A stretch of DNA of 64,000 nucleotides from Phanerochaete sordida (taxonomy: Eukaryota > Basidiomycota > Agaricomycetes > Polyporales > Phanerochaetaceae): positions 1 to 64,000 of the forward strand of contig BPQB01000052.1 of the NCBI GenBank assembly GCA_019973155.2. Direction: 5' to 3'. A program made the position numbers and the translations under genes. This document shows, piece after piece, positions 9,797 through 20,680 of this stretch. The notes beneath the pieces were generated by a model. That model was given only the letters and a program-made list of their open reading frames with translations, was not told the DNA's origin and searched no databases. Numbering within the stretch: the first letter of the stretch is position 1; the number at the start of each line of letters is the position of its first letter.

Positions 9797-11281
9797 ATGC
9801 GTAGAGTCCGCTCAGCCAGCAACCTCAATGCTATTAATCTGGCCGTCGCTGCGGCCTCCGTCTTCGACCAGGTTTCAACCCTAGTCTCGTTTCCGCCTCT
9901 CAGTGCTGCATCGAGCATATTGCTTGGGATTCTGAAGTGCATCGAGGTATGAACTTGGTGAAAGGACAATATCGATGTTAACCGATTGCTCCAAGACTCT
10001 CCGAGACAACAAGGACAGATGCGCTCGGTTAGCAAGCCGCTGCGCCCTGTTCCTGCGTCTCATTGCGAACAACATGCAAGATCGCATAGAGGCGCCAGAA
10101 TCTCTGTTGAGAAACATCAAAGATTTTGAAGGGTAGCTCAGTTTGTGGAAATAAATCATGAACACACGCTGAATCAGCGCAGGATGTTGACACAGCTCAA
10201 AAATGACATGGAAAGCCTTGCCGCCGGTCGTTTTCACCAACGATTTTTGCGAAACAAGGCCATAGAGGACGCACTTGAAGAATACAACACCATGCTGGAT
10301 GACGCCCTGCAGTCGTTCCATACTGTCAGTCTTATGGAAATCCAGCGCGCGTTAGGGGACCTTCGTGTCCAGGTCAACGGCATAGCTTCCAGCACGGCCG
10401 TCGAGAAGCGCCTCGACGATGTGACGATCCGACCTGCAGCAATCGTCAGTCATGTCGGAGCTTCTGTAGCCCGTCCGACGGAGAATAAGGAGCATCAGCG
10501 GGTGCGTCTCTGATACTTCGCTATACCACATGATCTAATGACGATCGCAGAGGATGTTTCTTGCAGTGCAGAAGCCTGTTTCACGGTCAAGCTCAGCCGA
10601 GCCTATGGGCAAGGCAGCACCTCGGAGAATACACAGTAACAACACGGTACTCCTCTTTTGTGCGCAGGACAGGCCCTACTATGAGTATGTATCATCGCGG
10701 CGCAGAATTTTCTGGACGCACTACTTATAGCTTAGATTTACCAACTCCGCCGTATATGCAATCGAGTATCAAGCGAAGATCTATCCTTCCTCTCAACATC
10801 GTGCGTAACATCACAGTTCTTGTGCGCAGCCAGCTAAAAATTTGATAGTCTACCAAGCTCGAAAATTCATGGATGTGGACTCTGAGCTCGCAGAGCAGAT
10901 CAGGACTATGCCTGATGCTAAGCAAGCTAGGGAACATGCAACTAGATTTCGTTCACTGCAGCGTCATGAATGGACTATCACAGAGAGAATCACCGTAATG
11001 GAAGAAGTCGTGTTGCTGAAGTTCATGCAACATCCGTTTTTGCGCCAACAACTCTTGGGAACAAATGGCCAAACTCTCGTGTTTGATTGTCCTGTGAGCG
11101 ACTTAAACTCCCTTATCTTCAAAAAGCTGCTGACATATTGACCCAGACCGACGCTTTTTGGGGATGTGGACCTGATGGGCAGGGACAAAATGAGCTAGGA
11201 AACATCCTGACGCGCGTCCGAGAACGATTCAGAGCAGACCGTGCGCTATTAGTAAGTTCAGATACAGCGATATCTTGGTGA
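9797..11281 (+). CDS. MLKL_NTD/HeLo-like domain fused to NADAR domain
   Basis: Start chosen for its GCCACCATGC context. Seven exons: 9797-9946, 9996-10132, 10183-10501, 10551-10684, 10736-10800, 10849-11093 and 11147-11281. They total 1185 nt (394 aa) with no stop. Residues about 1-165 match the agaricomycete MLKL_NTD pattern: AINLAVAAASVFDQVSTL, ILLGILKCIETLRDNKDRCARLASR, then a helix ending RFLRNKAIEDALEEYNTML. A serine-rich linker follows. Residues ~225-385 are NADAR: DRPYYEFTNS, YPSSQHLYQARKF, KFMQHPFLRQQLLGTNG, and FWGCGPDGQGQNELG. NADAR enzymes break N-glycosidic bonds to ribose (ADP-ribosyl or riboflavin-pathway substrates). The fusion implies coupling of a death or oligomerisation domain to nucleotide or ADP-ribose chemistry. 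Function is inferred. Confidence 0.75.
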
Positions 11282-11417
11282 TCTACAGTCACAAGGGGTG
11301 TAATATTGACCGTTGGTCCCCCACCTTTGGTGAGTTGTGGGCAACTTACAATACTCAGTATACTAAGCTTATGCATGGCACGCCTCCGTACACGCTCTGT
11401 AGCAGGAGCCTGTTCGC

Positions 11418-12187
11418 ATGCAGCACTCATCCCAGGCACCATCCAGTCCGCCCTCATGTAAGCAAACCGTTCGCCTTGTTGTCAAATCTCTCAGCGAAGC
11501 GACGCCAACGTATCAAGCAGGCGATGGCACTTTGCGTGCCCCTATTCTTTTTACAACGGACCCGGAATATTATGGAGAGTACGTGCTCGTTGTAAGTTAT
11601 ATCATACCGATCTGTGACTTATTGCAACGCCAGATTTCATCCTACATCGCCTCATGCGATAACATATAGAGGAAAGTTTTATTCAACTGCTGAGCATCGT
11701 GAGTATTGATCCCATGCCCATGATTAGGACCACAGTTTACCTGCCCTTTCCAGTTTATCATGCGTGGAAATTTTTCGACACTGAATCTCCCGAGCTGGCG
11801 GATCACATCCGCTATCAGCCCACAGCGGCAGCCGCAGCAAGTGTGGCAGTTTCTCTACAATCTAAGCAACGCGGAGATTGGTTGGGCATACGACTAGCCG
11901 TCATGGAGACGATTCTTGAGGCTAAATTCACTCAGCACTCTGCGCTGCGGGCTCTGTTACTCTCAACACAGGACAGACAGCTGATCTACAACTGGGCGGT
12001 GCGTAGCTGGTCCTCTACAGTCGGACAAGTTTTCTTACAGCCATCCTAACAGGGGCATCCTATATGGGGCGTAGGACCAGATGGAAAAGGGCAAAACGAG
12101 CTGGGTCAAACTCTGATGAGGCTGCGGCAGAGGTTCCGTGCGCCGGAAAAACACGCCATGAATGCGAGGACGGAGAAGCACTCTTAG
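11418..12187 (+). CDS. NADAR domain protein, single domain
   Basis: Four exons: 11418-11578, 11634-11698, 11754-11998 and 12053-12187. They total 606 nt (201 aa). Exons 2-4 have exactly the same lengths (65, 245, 135 nt) and phases as the last three exons of the upstream fusion gene, so the two are tandem paralogs. Motifs seen: PEYYGEFHPTSPHAITY, YSTAEHLYHAWKF, AKFTQHSALRALLLSTQDRQLI, and WGVGPDGKGQNELGQTLMRLR. No MLKL_NTD-like part precedes it; the start Met opens a low-complexity 40-residue leader. Likely cytosolic enzyme of the NADAR fold, substrate unknown. Confidence 0.75.
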
Positions 12188-13244
12188 CTTACTATGACTG
12201 CTGTATATTGTCTGTCAAAATGTGTATCCTGATCTCAAGGTTCTTTGAGTGGACAGACAGAAATGATTTCAAGGAAAAATCCAACCAGGTAAAGTCGCAT
12301 TGAGCGTGTATGCCTTTGTGACATCATAGGGAAAAAAACTAACTCAAAGCTAGGTTGTCCATACCAGGCGGCGCTCGTCTCAAACCTCTTCGCGCCTTCA
12401 GCTGTAAATAGCGAGCTCGATATGAAGTATAGAGTGCGTGGAGGGTGGAGCAGTTCAAGCCAGCTGCTGCGAGAGGGAAGAAAATTGCAAGCGTGCTTCG
12501 CGGAAGTCATCCGGTCGATGAGGTTAAATATTGACATGATGGCCTTCTTCTTTCTAATGTCGCGAAAGTAATCTGCAAATGCGCATTCACGTTACTGTCA
12601 CTGTTGAAATTTGAACCTTTGCAGGCCCACAGACTGTCGCAGATGCACACATAAGAAGGCTTTCACGCAGCATCAACAACCTGCAACCCAACGGGAAATA
12701 AGACCTGCGAGCTCTAGCCTAGGGCGCGGCCATGAGTCGGACCTTTGGCTATTTCTCCGAGATCGGAAGGTGCGAGCTGCATTGCCTTTAGGATGAACAG
12801 TGTGAAAAAGACGCTCCGTGACACACCTTCTCAACTCCCACGAGAGGTCGAGACCGTTTTCCATTGCACCCGCTCGTTGTTTTATGCTGCTCGCAAGTCG
12901 AAACGCTCTTGGAGAGCAGCGACGCGGGCTTCTGCATGCGTCTCATATGATAGGCGCAGGCTACAGCGAGGAAGGTAAATATTTAGTTGATTCGCACGGA
13001 GAATAGTCTGTGTGCAGAGTACCGTAGACAAAATGCACAACATTCCCGCATCTCCGAGCCTTCGGGATTAGGCCACATAAGCCCGCTGCCCCCCTACGAT
13101 GTGCGGGCTACGACTGGCCTAGTTTCGACTGCTAGAGTCTGGGTGCCAACTCGATTATGTATAAAACGACAGTCGAAATGCTGTCCTTGGTCAGCACGTT
13201 CGACATTCGCATTCCTCAACAAGGCATCTAATTTCTCTACGGCC
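12188..13244. other. Intergenic with one possible orphan exon
   Basis: A plus-strand frame at about 12350-12570 reads an uninterrupted basic/serine-rich segment (MKYRVRGGWSSSSQLLREG) after a possible splice acceptor. It may be an exon of an unrecognised gene. The rest shows nothing. A TATAAAA at 13159-13165 belongs to the next gene. Confidence 0.3.
13159..13165 (+). promoter_or_regulatory. TATA box
   Basis: TATAAAA 80 bp upstream of the start codon at 13245. Confidence 0.55.
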
Positions 13245-13756
13245 ATGCAACCTATCGCTAGCCTCGCCATTGTCGCTGCTATCCTCAGTACGACTACAGC
13301 GAGCCCCGTCGCCATCGAGGCAAGTCCCTCTCTTCTCCCGTCTGTGGGTCACGCTCATTCCAGACAGCCCCGCTATGCCTCGCCGCCGAGCGGGTACTTC
13401 ATTGCGTGTACAGGGCTCGGCTTCTCGGGCTTGTGTCGCAATTTCCCCTTCGTTTCGAGCCAGTGCTTCGACTTCCCGCCCGCGTTCAACAAGAGCATCT
13501 CGAGCATCGTGCCTGCGCCGCACTGGGACTGCATCCTGTGGTCGTACGTGCTCCTTTCCCTCTGCTTCGTGGGTCAGACGTTGATTTGCAAGTCCATCAT
13601 GGCAGAGACCCGAATTGCGGCATGGGTGGTACCGTCTACTCCTCCGTCTACCCCGGCGAGCCGTTCATGAACACGACAAACTTTGACAATACCGCGAGCT
13701 CTGTGTATTGCCGTGTCGCCATCGAGGACTGTGATGCCGAGTGCCAGGGGCAATGA
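13245..13756 (+). CDS. Cysteine-rich small secreted protein
   Basis: Signal peptide from the Met at 13245 (IASLAIVAAILSTTTAS), then a ~130-residue mature domain. One 62-nt intron (13544-13605, GTACGT...GGCAG) joins WDCILWS to DPNCGMGGTVYSSVYPG in frame, ending at TGA 13756. Eight or so cysteines (CTGLGFSGLC, QCFDFP, DCILW, PNCG, VYCRVAIEDCDAEC) and few charged residues suggest a compact disulphide-stabilised extracellular fold. The pattern is reminiscent of fungal beta/gamma-crystallin-like secreted proteins, but I cannot confirm this. Possible effector or wall-associated protein. Confidence 0.65.
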
Positions 13757-14818
13757 AAGACTTCGTCGTCCGCTTCTGTCGTCCACGGCGGGAGCGAGAA
13801 CACGAACAGATGAGCCTCGCCGGCCGACCAGACCGACTGAGAATTCTCTCTACCTTTACATGTATTTATTTTTCCTCGTTTGCAGCGTCCCTGCGTATAA
13901 TGGCAGTAATACGTACACGCATATTAATTTATATCATCGCGAGAACGTAGCTCGTTGTGCAAAGTCAGGCTGTCTTTGTAACGTCATGAATGGTGTCAGT
14001 CCGGTTGAGTGCGTGACTCGAGATGGACTCACCTCTGTGGTCATATCTTATACCGACGCCAGCTGCGGCGTGCCACCGCGCTAAATGACACCACGTCTGT
14101 CAGCGTGCTTCATCGAAAGGAAAGTCGACAGGAAGCGTACCTCTGTGTGTAGTGGGGCGGGCTAGCGCCGACGGAGGCGAACCGGGCAGCGGTTAAGACG
14201 AGGGCGGGAAGAGAAGGGGAAGTTGAAGACTGGAGATCTCATCCGATTTTGAGCTGTCTGCCGCCTCCATCCGGCCGATCTTGTTACTGGGGCGAGACGC
14301 TCCGTGCGCAGCCTCAGACAGAAAATGATGACCACTTGGAGGCCAAGCGTTCGTCGGGACACGGTGAACGGGCACTGTGAGGAAAATCCGCCGAAACGGG
14401 GTAAGAGTTCCTCGGGCAGGCTAGTGTACCGACGGAGAGCCCGACGATGCATCATGGGCGACGTGGTTTGCTAGGGCGCATCACATATCTTGGTTCATTT
14501 CCTACGTTCAAGGGCGCCGCATGTTGCTGACATGGCAAATGTGAGGTAAAGGACAATGGAGAGATAGCTCCTTTGCCCGCCCGCGACATCGTGCGTTCCG
14601 AGAAAATGCACTTTGCGTGTAGCGGGCGGACCTGTGGATATTAGTTGCGCGCAATATACAACATCGAGTTTCGGGCAGATGCACGAATTTCGAACTCGCA
14701 GCGGCGGCGTCACATTTATGGCTGGAAGGACATACGAACATTACGTTCCAGACTTGGCAAGCCAGCAAGGATCGTCCCCGAGAGCAGCGTGCCCCTGTAC
14801 CGAGGCTGAACCCTGCCG
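13757..14818. other. Intergenic, no recognised gene
   Basis: Convergent 3' region between two small secreted protein genes. Overlapping frames near 14162-14713 lack domains. A short plus-strand frame near 13986 with two cysteines is too weak to call. Confidence 0.4.
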
Positions 14819-15129
14819 TTACATCGGGGAGCACAGTTCCGCGCATTCGACACGGGCATGATCTGCAGCAGGTACCACTGGTCAGACAGGCCCGACATCG
14901 CAAGGAACGCACTCACCTCCGGGGTCGTACCTACGGTCTGCATTGGGATTACTGCCTGTGATATCCCGTCTGACTGCGTCCTTGTAGACAATACCTGGCG
15001 AAGAACGTGTTAGGCGAACTACAAGTAGACACTGCCAGTGAGAGACGTCATACCCTCAGAAAAGACGGGCGCGGCTGTCGTGCAGGAGGCCAGGGCGGCG
15101 GTCAAGATGAGAGCTGAACGAATGCGCAT
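14819..15129 (-). CDS. Small secreted protein with dibasic sites and C-terminal cysteine pair
   Basis: Three phase-1 exons: 15129-15054, 14994-14917 and 14862-14819. They total 198 nt (65 aa). Exon 1 is a signal peptide (ALILTAALASCTTAAP). Exon 2 carries VRRD and DRRYD dibasic sites. Exon 3 ends RVECAELCSPM. The intron before exon 3 has GTGAGT, a TGTCTGACC branch site and CTGCAG. The same three-exon plan (signal, dibasic middle, C-terminal Cys pair) recurs in genes at 59.5, 60.6 and 62.3 kb. Likely a processed secreted peptide; no known family. Confidence 0.6.
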
Positions 15130-15215
15130 GGGCGATGTTGGGAGAGGATAAACTTGGCAGTGATATGGAGAGAAGGAGTCAGGCTTGAAGCTTCCGACGA
15201 CTTGACGCCCCACTC

Positions 15216-15225
15216 CCTTTATATG
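15216..15225 (-). promoter_or_regulatory. TATA box
   Basis: GCATATAAAGG on the minus strand, about 90 bp upstream of the start at 15129. Confidence 0.5.
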
Positions 15226-15932
15226 CCGAAAATGCGCGTCCGCCATCCACCTACCACGGGGAGAGCGGACAGCACATTTCCTCAATCAGTCGCGCGGACA
15301 TGCTCGCTATCAAATGTTAATCATTACGTGGGCGCAGAAGCAGCACGACACCCACCCTAAGAGCAGGACCGGAAGGGCGCGCAGCGCAGGCGGTGTTGCG
15401 GTACCGGCAGGCGTGATGGTTGGCAAGGCAGAAGGGCAGACGCAGCGGGCTTGAGTACACCGGCGAGCGGGCACTGTGAGCGTCGTGCGGAAGTCGGATC
15501 GACGGGTCGCGCCGGCTCCTAGCCTGGCCCGAGTTTGCTAGCGCCTTTGAACAGAGGCCGAGTCAAAGTGTGATTCTGAGGTTCGCGTCTCGCTCCTGCG
15601 AGTGGACGTGCAAACATCGAGCATGTCGGTGGGCGTTCCTTTGGGCGCAGAGTCTGGCCTACACAATGCCCTTGTGAGGTCAGCTCATGGAGGGACTACC
15701 GAAGCCTACTCACAGCATGGCAATCCACCCACAACCTCTGTAGGAGACGAGGTGCTGCTACGCTGGGCTACACCTTGGTCACAGGTCATGCTTCATAAAC
15801 GGAAGGCGCGCAGGCACGAAACGTATTGGAGGCATCCATACGTGCCATTGTGTATTGTCGCAAGTACATCATGGGAGAGCCGCGTCCGACCGTCTATCCA
15901 ACGTCCACACTTAAAATTCGCCCAAAGAAACC
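15226..15932. other. Intergenic, no gene seen
   Basis: Between the upstream side of the small secreted gene and the 3' end of PCT1. One 143-codon plus-strand frame (15602-16033) overlaps PCT1 coding sequence and looks like chance. Confidence 0.45.
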
Positions 15933-17712
15933 CTAACCCTCCTGCGCAAGCGCGTCAGCACACAAAGCGCACCGCAGCAAATGCGAACTCACCTGCTTCC
16001 CTTGCTCGCCGACCGGGCTGTCCGGGCGGCTGACCGCGCGGCTCGCGGCGGCGCTGGCGTTCGTGCTGGGCGCGCGGCTCTCGTCCCAGTCGGAGCCCTC
16101 GGCCATGAGCGCGTGCATGCCCATCTTCGCGAGCTTCTTGTCGAAGACGCGGTGGCGGTACCCGCTCACGAGGCGCGCGAGGAGGTCCGACGTGCTGATG
16201 CCGGGCGTGCGCCGCGTGGGCAGGAACTTGCCCTGCATCTTGCAGAACGCGTACACGTCGTCGTGTCCCGCGCTGCCGTATGGGTCGACGTCGTGCGCGA
16301 CATAGTCGATGTTGTACTGTGGGCGGGCGTGAGGCGCGAAAGCGGGCCGTGGACACAAAGCGTACTTTTTCGAGGAAGTCAGGGCCGATAACCCATGGTG
16401 CGTCCGGGACCACCTCGTCGACCCAGCGGCAATGCCGTACGGCTTCGCACCTGAATACATCTCAGCGTGAATGATTCGCTGTGATGTGCCAAAGTGCGCA
16501 CCGCTCGGCATGCGTCATAACAGTCCGGTTCTTGTTGCTCTCGCATTGTTCGTCTGAGTTCACGCCGACGAGGAGGTACACGCCAGGGGTCCACTCCCCC
16601 TCTCCACTTTCTGGCGGGACGGAGGGGAACGCTAGCTTGGCTTGCCGGAGTTGGAGGGCATGGCTGTTCGTAAAGAGTTATTCGCTGCAATTGCAAGATT
16701 GGAAATGACACACACCCGAAGTGGAAGAGGTCGTATACACCTGGAAGCGAGGGTCAGCATTCGATACATCCAAGAGACGGGTCCGTCGTTTCCGGAGAGT
16801 AAAGGCTCTGAAGGTTGGAATGCAGCTTCGCAGTCTGATGCTTCGTCTTGCGTAGGGCGAATGGCGGGTATGGGAGTCAGGAAAAGTAGAGCTGGACTCA
16901 CCGTCAGCGTATATTCTGACTGGCCGTTGGTGCGGAGGCTCGTTGATCTTGTAATACTTGTCTCCAACCTTGCATCCGGGGCCATCAATCATCTGAATTC
17001 AAAATGACGGACCCTGTCAATCAGCAGTTTTTCGTGGCAGAACGACGCAGTGACGCACCTGGCGGAACCATGCCTCAATGTCCTCCGGACTCAGCTTCGC
17101 AGGGTCAAACGACAGCGGGTTGCTCAGGAATGAATTGCTCGCTGGCGAGGGCTCGGTAGGTCGGGTCGGATGGCTGGGAGTGGGGCGGTGGAGCGCAGGG
17201 GGTGAGGGAGTGCTCTTGGGAGCGAGGGGCGCGCTGGTGCTGGCAAACGAAGGGCCGGTCGGGGAGGTGGGCGAGAGGGTGGAGGCGACGGAGGACGCGT
17301 AGTGCTCCCTCCGGTGGTTCGCGTGGGACGACTGGTAGGAGGTCTCCGGGCCAGCGGTCGTGCTGCTCTCGATGTCACCGTCATACGTCGGCGAGTCCAC
17401 GCCCTCGTCGGATTCGATCAGGGCAGACGCGAGCACATGCCGCCGCGTCGCGGCGCCAGCGTTGGACTTGTTCGTGGCACTGCGCGAGCGCGACGACGGG
17501 TGTACGGATGAGGCGTGGACGGAGACCGCTGACGCGCCGCTGTCCGTGAGCGGGTCGTTGTCCTCTTCTGAAGCGTCATACGCTGGCGAGTCCATAGGGT
17601 GGCCGGCGTGCATCGGGTGTTTGGTGCCAAAAGAGCGTTTCGCGTGAAGCGAGCGGGACTGGGATAGCTTGTTATTTGTGGTGGTGGTGGTCGTTGGAAT
17701 CGGAGGGTCCAT
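15933..17712 (-). CDS. PCT1: Choline-phosphate cytidylyltransferase
   Basis: Converts phosphocholine and CTP to CDP-choline, the rate-limiting step of the Kennedy pathway for phosphatidylcholine. A low-complexity Ser/Thr-rich N-terminus (~225 aa, exon 17712-17046) precedes the catalytic core: RPVRIYADG, then [17 protein letters not shown] (the HxGH nucleotidyltransferase motif, split by an intron), [45 protein letters not shown], and the [14 protein letters not shown] signature. Introns inside GH and CE codons splice cleanly (for example GAGCG/GTGCGC...TTCAG/G). A last 51-nt intron (GTGAGTTCGC...TTGCGCAG) leaves only two codons before the stop. The long acidic/Ser N-terminus may be phospho-regulated. 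Strong assignment. Confidence 0.9.
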
Positions 17713-20095
17713 CGCAAGAATTTGTTAGTGTCGAATGGGAGGGCGGAAGACGTTGGGGCCAAGGGCACTATTTGCTCTGGAGATCAGATAGAGATGTTCT
17801 CGGCCTTTGCGTGCTTTTGCAAAAACGCGATCTCGACCGCGCAAAAAGGGCGGGAAGAAAGCGTCCGTGGACCGTGTGTCTGCTGGTTGGCTGGCGAGAG
17901 TACAGCGTATGTGCGGGAGCGCAAAGAGTGGAGGAGCCTCGCAGGTCTTCCTGTCTGGGGACCCCTAACATTTGGGCACAATCCCTGGCCGAATCCGGAT
18001 GTTATCGACGTAATCTCAGGGCCAAGGTCTTGCTGTCTTGAAATTTCGAAGTGACACTCGATCCGCACCAGAGAAGGTGTACATGGCTCACTCTCATATC
18101 GTCGTAGGTCAGCGTCGGTCTCACGATGAGGCTGGACGACGCGGAGGGCAGGTGGTTTGGGAAATCGTAGCCCGATACTGAAAGCGCTTGAAGGAGTAAG
18201 TACTCGCGGCTTACTAGAGTAAGACTTCTTAGCTTATCGTATGACAGAGTAAGCTCCAGTTCCCTCTGCATTGTGACACTATATCCTACCCATTCTGGAC
18301 CAGGTCAGCTGCAAGGTATACTCCATAAGCAATTTGCCCTCAAAACAGCTCCAAAATTACCTGAATAGGCATTGCCGGGTTAGGGCCATGACATAATTCA
18401 CGTGCGTTTCGCTATTGGCCTCGTCCTTTTCCCCCGCGCGCAATCTGAATGCGGAAGGCCACCACGTTTGCCTTCCACCGTCGATGTTGCCCGAGGAACA
18501 TGTACAGTGCGTCGTCAATCGCGAGAGGGGAGTTCGCCGCCTAATCACACCCCAGATGAACTATCTCGCGTCTTGAACATGCTGCAGTTTAGGTCGCCAA
18601 GTTGCGCCGGTTTGGCATTGTTCTGGCGCACTCAGTGTCTGTTTACCGCGACAGCCAAGGTTATCCTCTCACGCTATCCCTCTCAGAGAGTCGTGGCACG
18701 TACAATAAACTCATTTTACTTGCCCGACATGTCCATCCCGGCTTCTGCTGGGTCCCCGGAGCAAGCACAGGCACGAACGTCAACTTGCCTTGGTCGTTCT
18801 AAAAGACCGCTCGGACATATGAGGAGCAGGTGAGTCACCATGAGTAAGAAATGGAGCGCATGTGTACTGACGCAGGTGCAGGCGAGTTAGAGCCTCTCTC
18901 CTTATGGTCAAACGCGGATGTCAGATGAATGCTCGGACACGACTGTCTCGGTGTGCTCATGATAAAAGCGACCAACACCAATGGCTTCTATTACGGCCTC
19001 CGTGAACGCCGTGTGTTTACGCAGCGCCGGCTAGATCGAAAGTCAAGGGCAGCCGGTCTACATCTGAAGCCTCTCATTCCGCTCACACAGTGCTGGAATT
19101 GACTCTGTCCTATGCAGCGACGGAGCCGCTCGCATCTCATATATCTCAGTTTTCATCTGAACCAGATTTAATGCAAAGAGAGTGATGCTGTATAGCTAGA
19201 TATGGCGAGCATAGTCTTGTGGTCGGCCTATGGTCCGTCGGGCTGCTGACTACTCGAGGTGCGTCACGCTTCACCGCCTCGCTTCAATTTGTACTGAATT
19301 CTGATGCTTCGTAGCTGCATGTGTCGATATGTCGCTGGGAAAACTACGGCAACGGCGCGCTCATGGCCCGCAAACTCTTCAATCGCGTGCTGCGCGAACT
19401 GTGGTGCGTGGCAGCTCTATATCATATGGGATGACTGGCGAGATGCGGTACCTGGTTCGAGGTTTCATGGCGATGAGCTTTTTCTCAATGACTGATGTGG
19501 ATGCGTGATATCACGAAGAGTGACTGACCATTGCCTGAAGGCACTCTCAAAACACCAGACGATACCAGACGGACCTGGGACATCGGAGCGTCCGGCCTCG
19601 GCACATCTCGCCGCGCTGTCTATCAGTGAAATGCTCGAAATCTTTATGGTCGGGCACCTGGTCAGGTTGGCATAGGTTGGCATCATGCTCAGTTACCATC
19701 ACCTTGAGACGCTGAGCGCTTGGCCCTACAGTCTGTTTTTCCCAGGTCTACCACGTCCGTCCTTACTGTGGATGTCTCGCGCCCTGTTACTTTCTATGTT
19801 TACCTTTGCAGAGTCTACTCTCCTCGGGATGATTCCTTGTAGGCGCACTGACCCTGCATCGTGAGAAAACACCTGTCCAAGCACTGCCCGCGTCAGCGCG
19901 ATGCATAGCCCCACAACATAGCTCCCGACGGCGACGACGGACAAGTTGGCATTGCTCAACTGTCCTGTCGTCTGCCGCGGGACCCCAGCGGGACTATTGA
20001 TGGGGCTACAAAAGGGCGACATGCGCACGGAAAATTACCAACGCTTCCTGTGGAACGTACGAGCAGGCTCTCCTCCCTCAAACTCTCCTTTCAAA
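17713..20095. other. Gene-poor stretch with possible decayed fragments
   Basis: No intact gene is recognised over 2.4 kb. A plus-strand fragment near 18720-18825 reads HPGFCWVPGASTGTNVNLPWSF then a stop and KTARTYEEQ. Another near 19330-19440 reads RWENYGNGALMARKLFNRVLREL. Both look like remnants of coding sequence interrupted by stops, but I cannot name them. A CTACAAAAGG near 20004-20013 may serve the next gene. Confidence 0.35.
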
Positions 20096-20680
20096 ATGTT
20101 CTTCCCTCGTGTGTACATGTGCCTCCTCGCTGTCTCGATGCCGGCCATCGCGGCTACTCTCAAGTATACCCGGGCGTCCCTTGCCGACGCAGGTGTCGTC
20201 CACAGCGGCGACGGTCCGTCTCTTCCGGCTTCCGCATGACCGTACCCATGCTCACTCTTGGATACTCTAGGTACCTTCTTTGACACTGGCCTCGGCGCGT
20301 GTGGTGAAACCAACACCGATGCCGACCTAATCGCCGCCGTCGGCCACGTCCTCTTCGACACCTTCCCGTGAGCGCTCCGTCCGTGTCGCTGGCCGCGCGT
20401 AGGACTGACCGGCCCACAGTGGTTTCAACGGGGCAAACCCCAATGCCAATCCGGTATGTGGCAAGACGATTACCGCCAAGGGTAAGCTCGCTGCCTGAGG
20501 TCGGGCCGGAAAGGTTGCTGATTCACCTACGCGCCAGCCAATGGCAAGTCTGTCACAGTGAAGGTCGTCGACCGCTGCGTGGGGTGCTCGGAGTTCGACC
20601 TCGACTTCTCCCCTGCGGCCTTCCAGCAGCTTGCCGACGAATCCGCAGGACGTATTGCTATCACCTGGAGCTTCGACTAA
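20096..20680 (+). CDS. Secreted double-psi beta-barrel protein (RlpA/expansin-like)
   Basis: Signal peptide from the Met at 20096 (VYMCLLAVSMPAIAA). Three introns split a barwin/RlpA-type domain: GTFFDTGLGACG, DADLIAAVGHVLFDTFP, GFNGANPNANPVCGKTITA, then VTVKVVDRCVGCSEFDLDF and SPAAFQQL. The DRC..C..DLDLS-like motif with paired cysteines is the hallmark of this fold, found in fungal riboflavin-aldehyde-forming-enzyme-like and cerato-platanin-distant wall proteins. It is probably extracellular; the catalytic role, if any, is unknown. A paralog sits at 22977-23593. Confidence 0.8.

Noticed and set aside
10561..10845. 94-codon plus-strand frame starting at 10561
   Set aside because: Out-of-frame reading across introns of the MLKL_NTD-NADAR gene; the spliced model explains the sequence better.
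15930..15945. AACCCTAACCCTCC telomere-like string
   Set aside because: Only two imperfect copies, at the edge of the PCT1 3' region; chance occurrence.
18720..18825. HPGFCWVPG...NVNLPW fragment, possibly a metal-dependent deacetylase remnant
   Set aside because: Too short, interrupted by a stop, and the family resemblance could not be supported.
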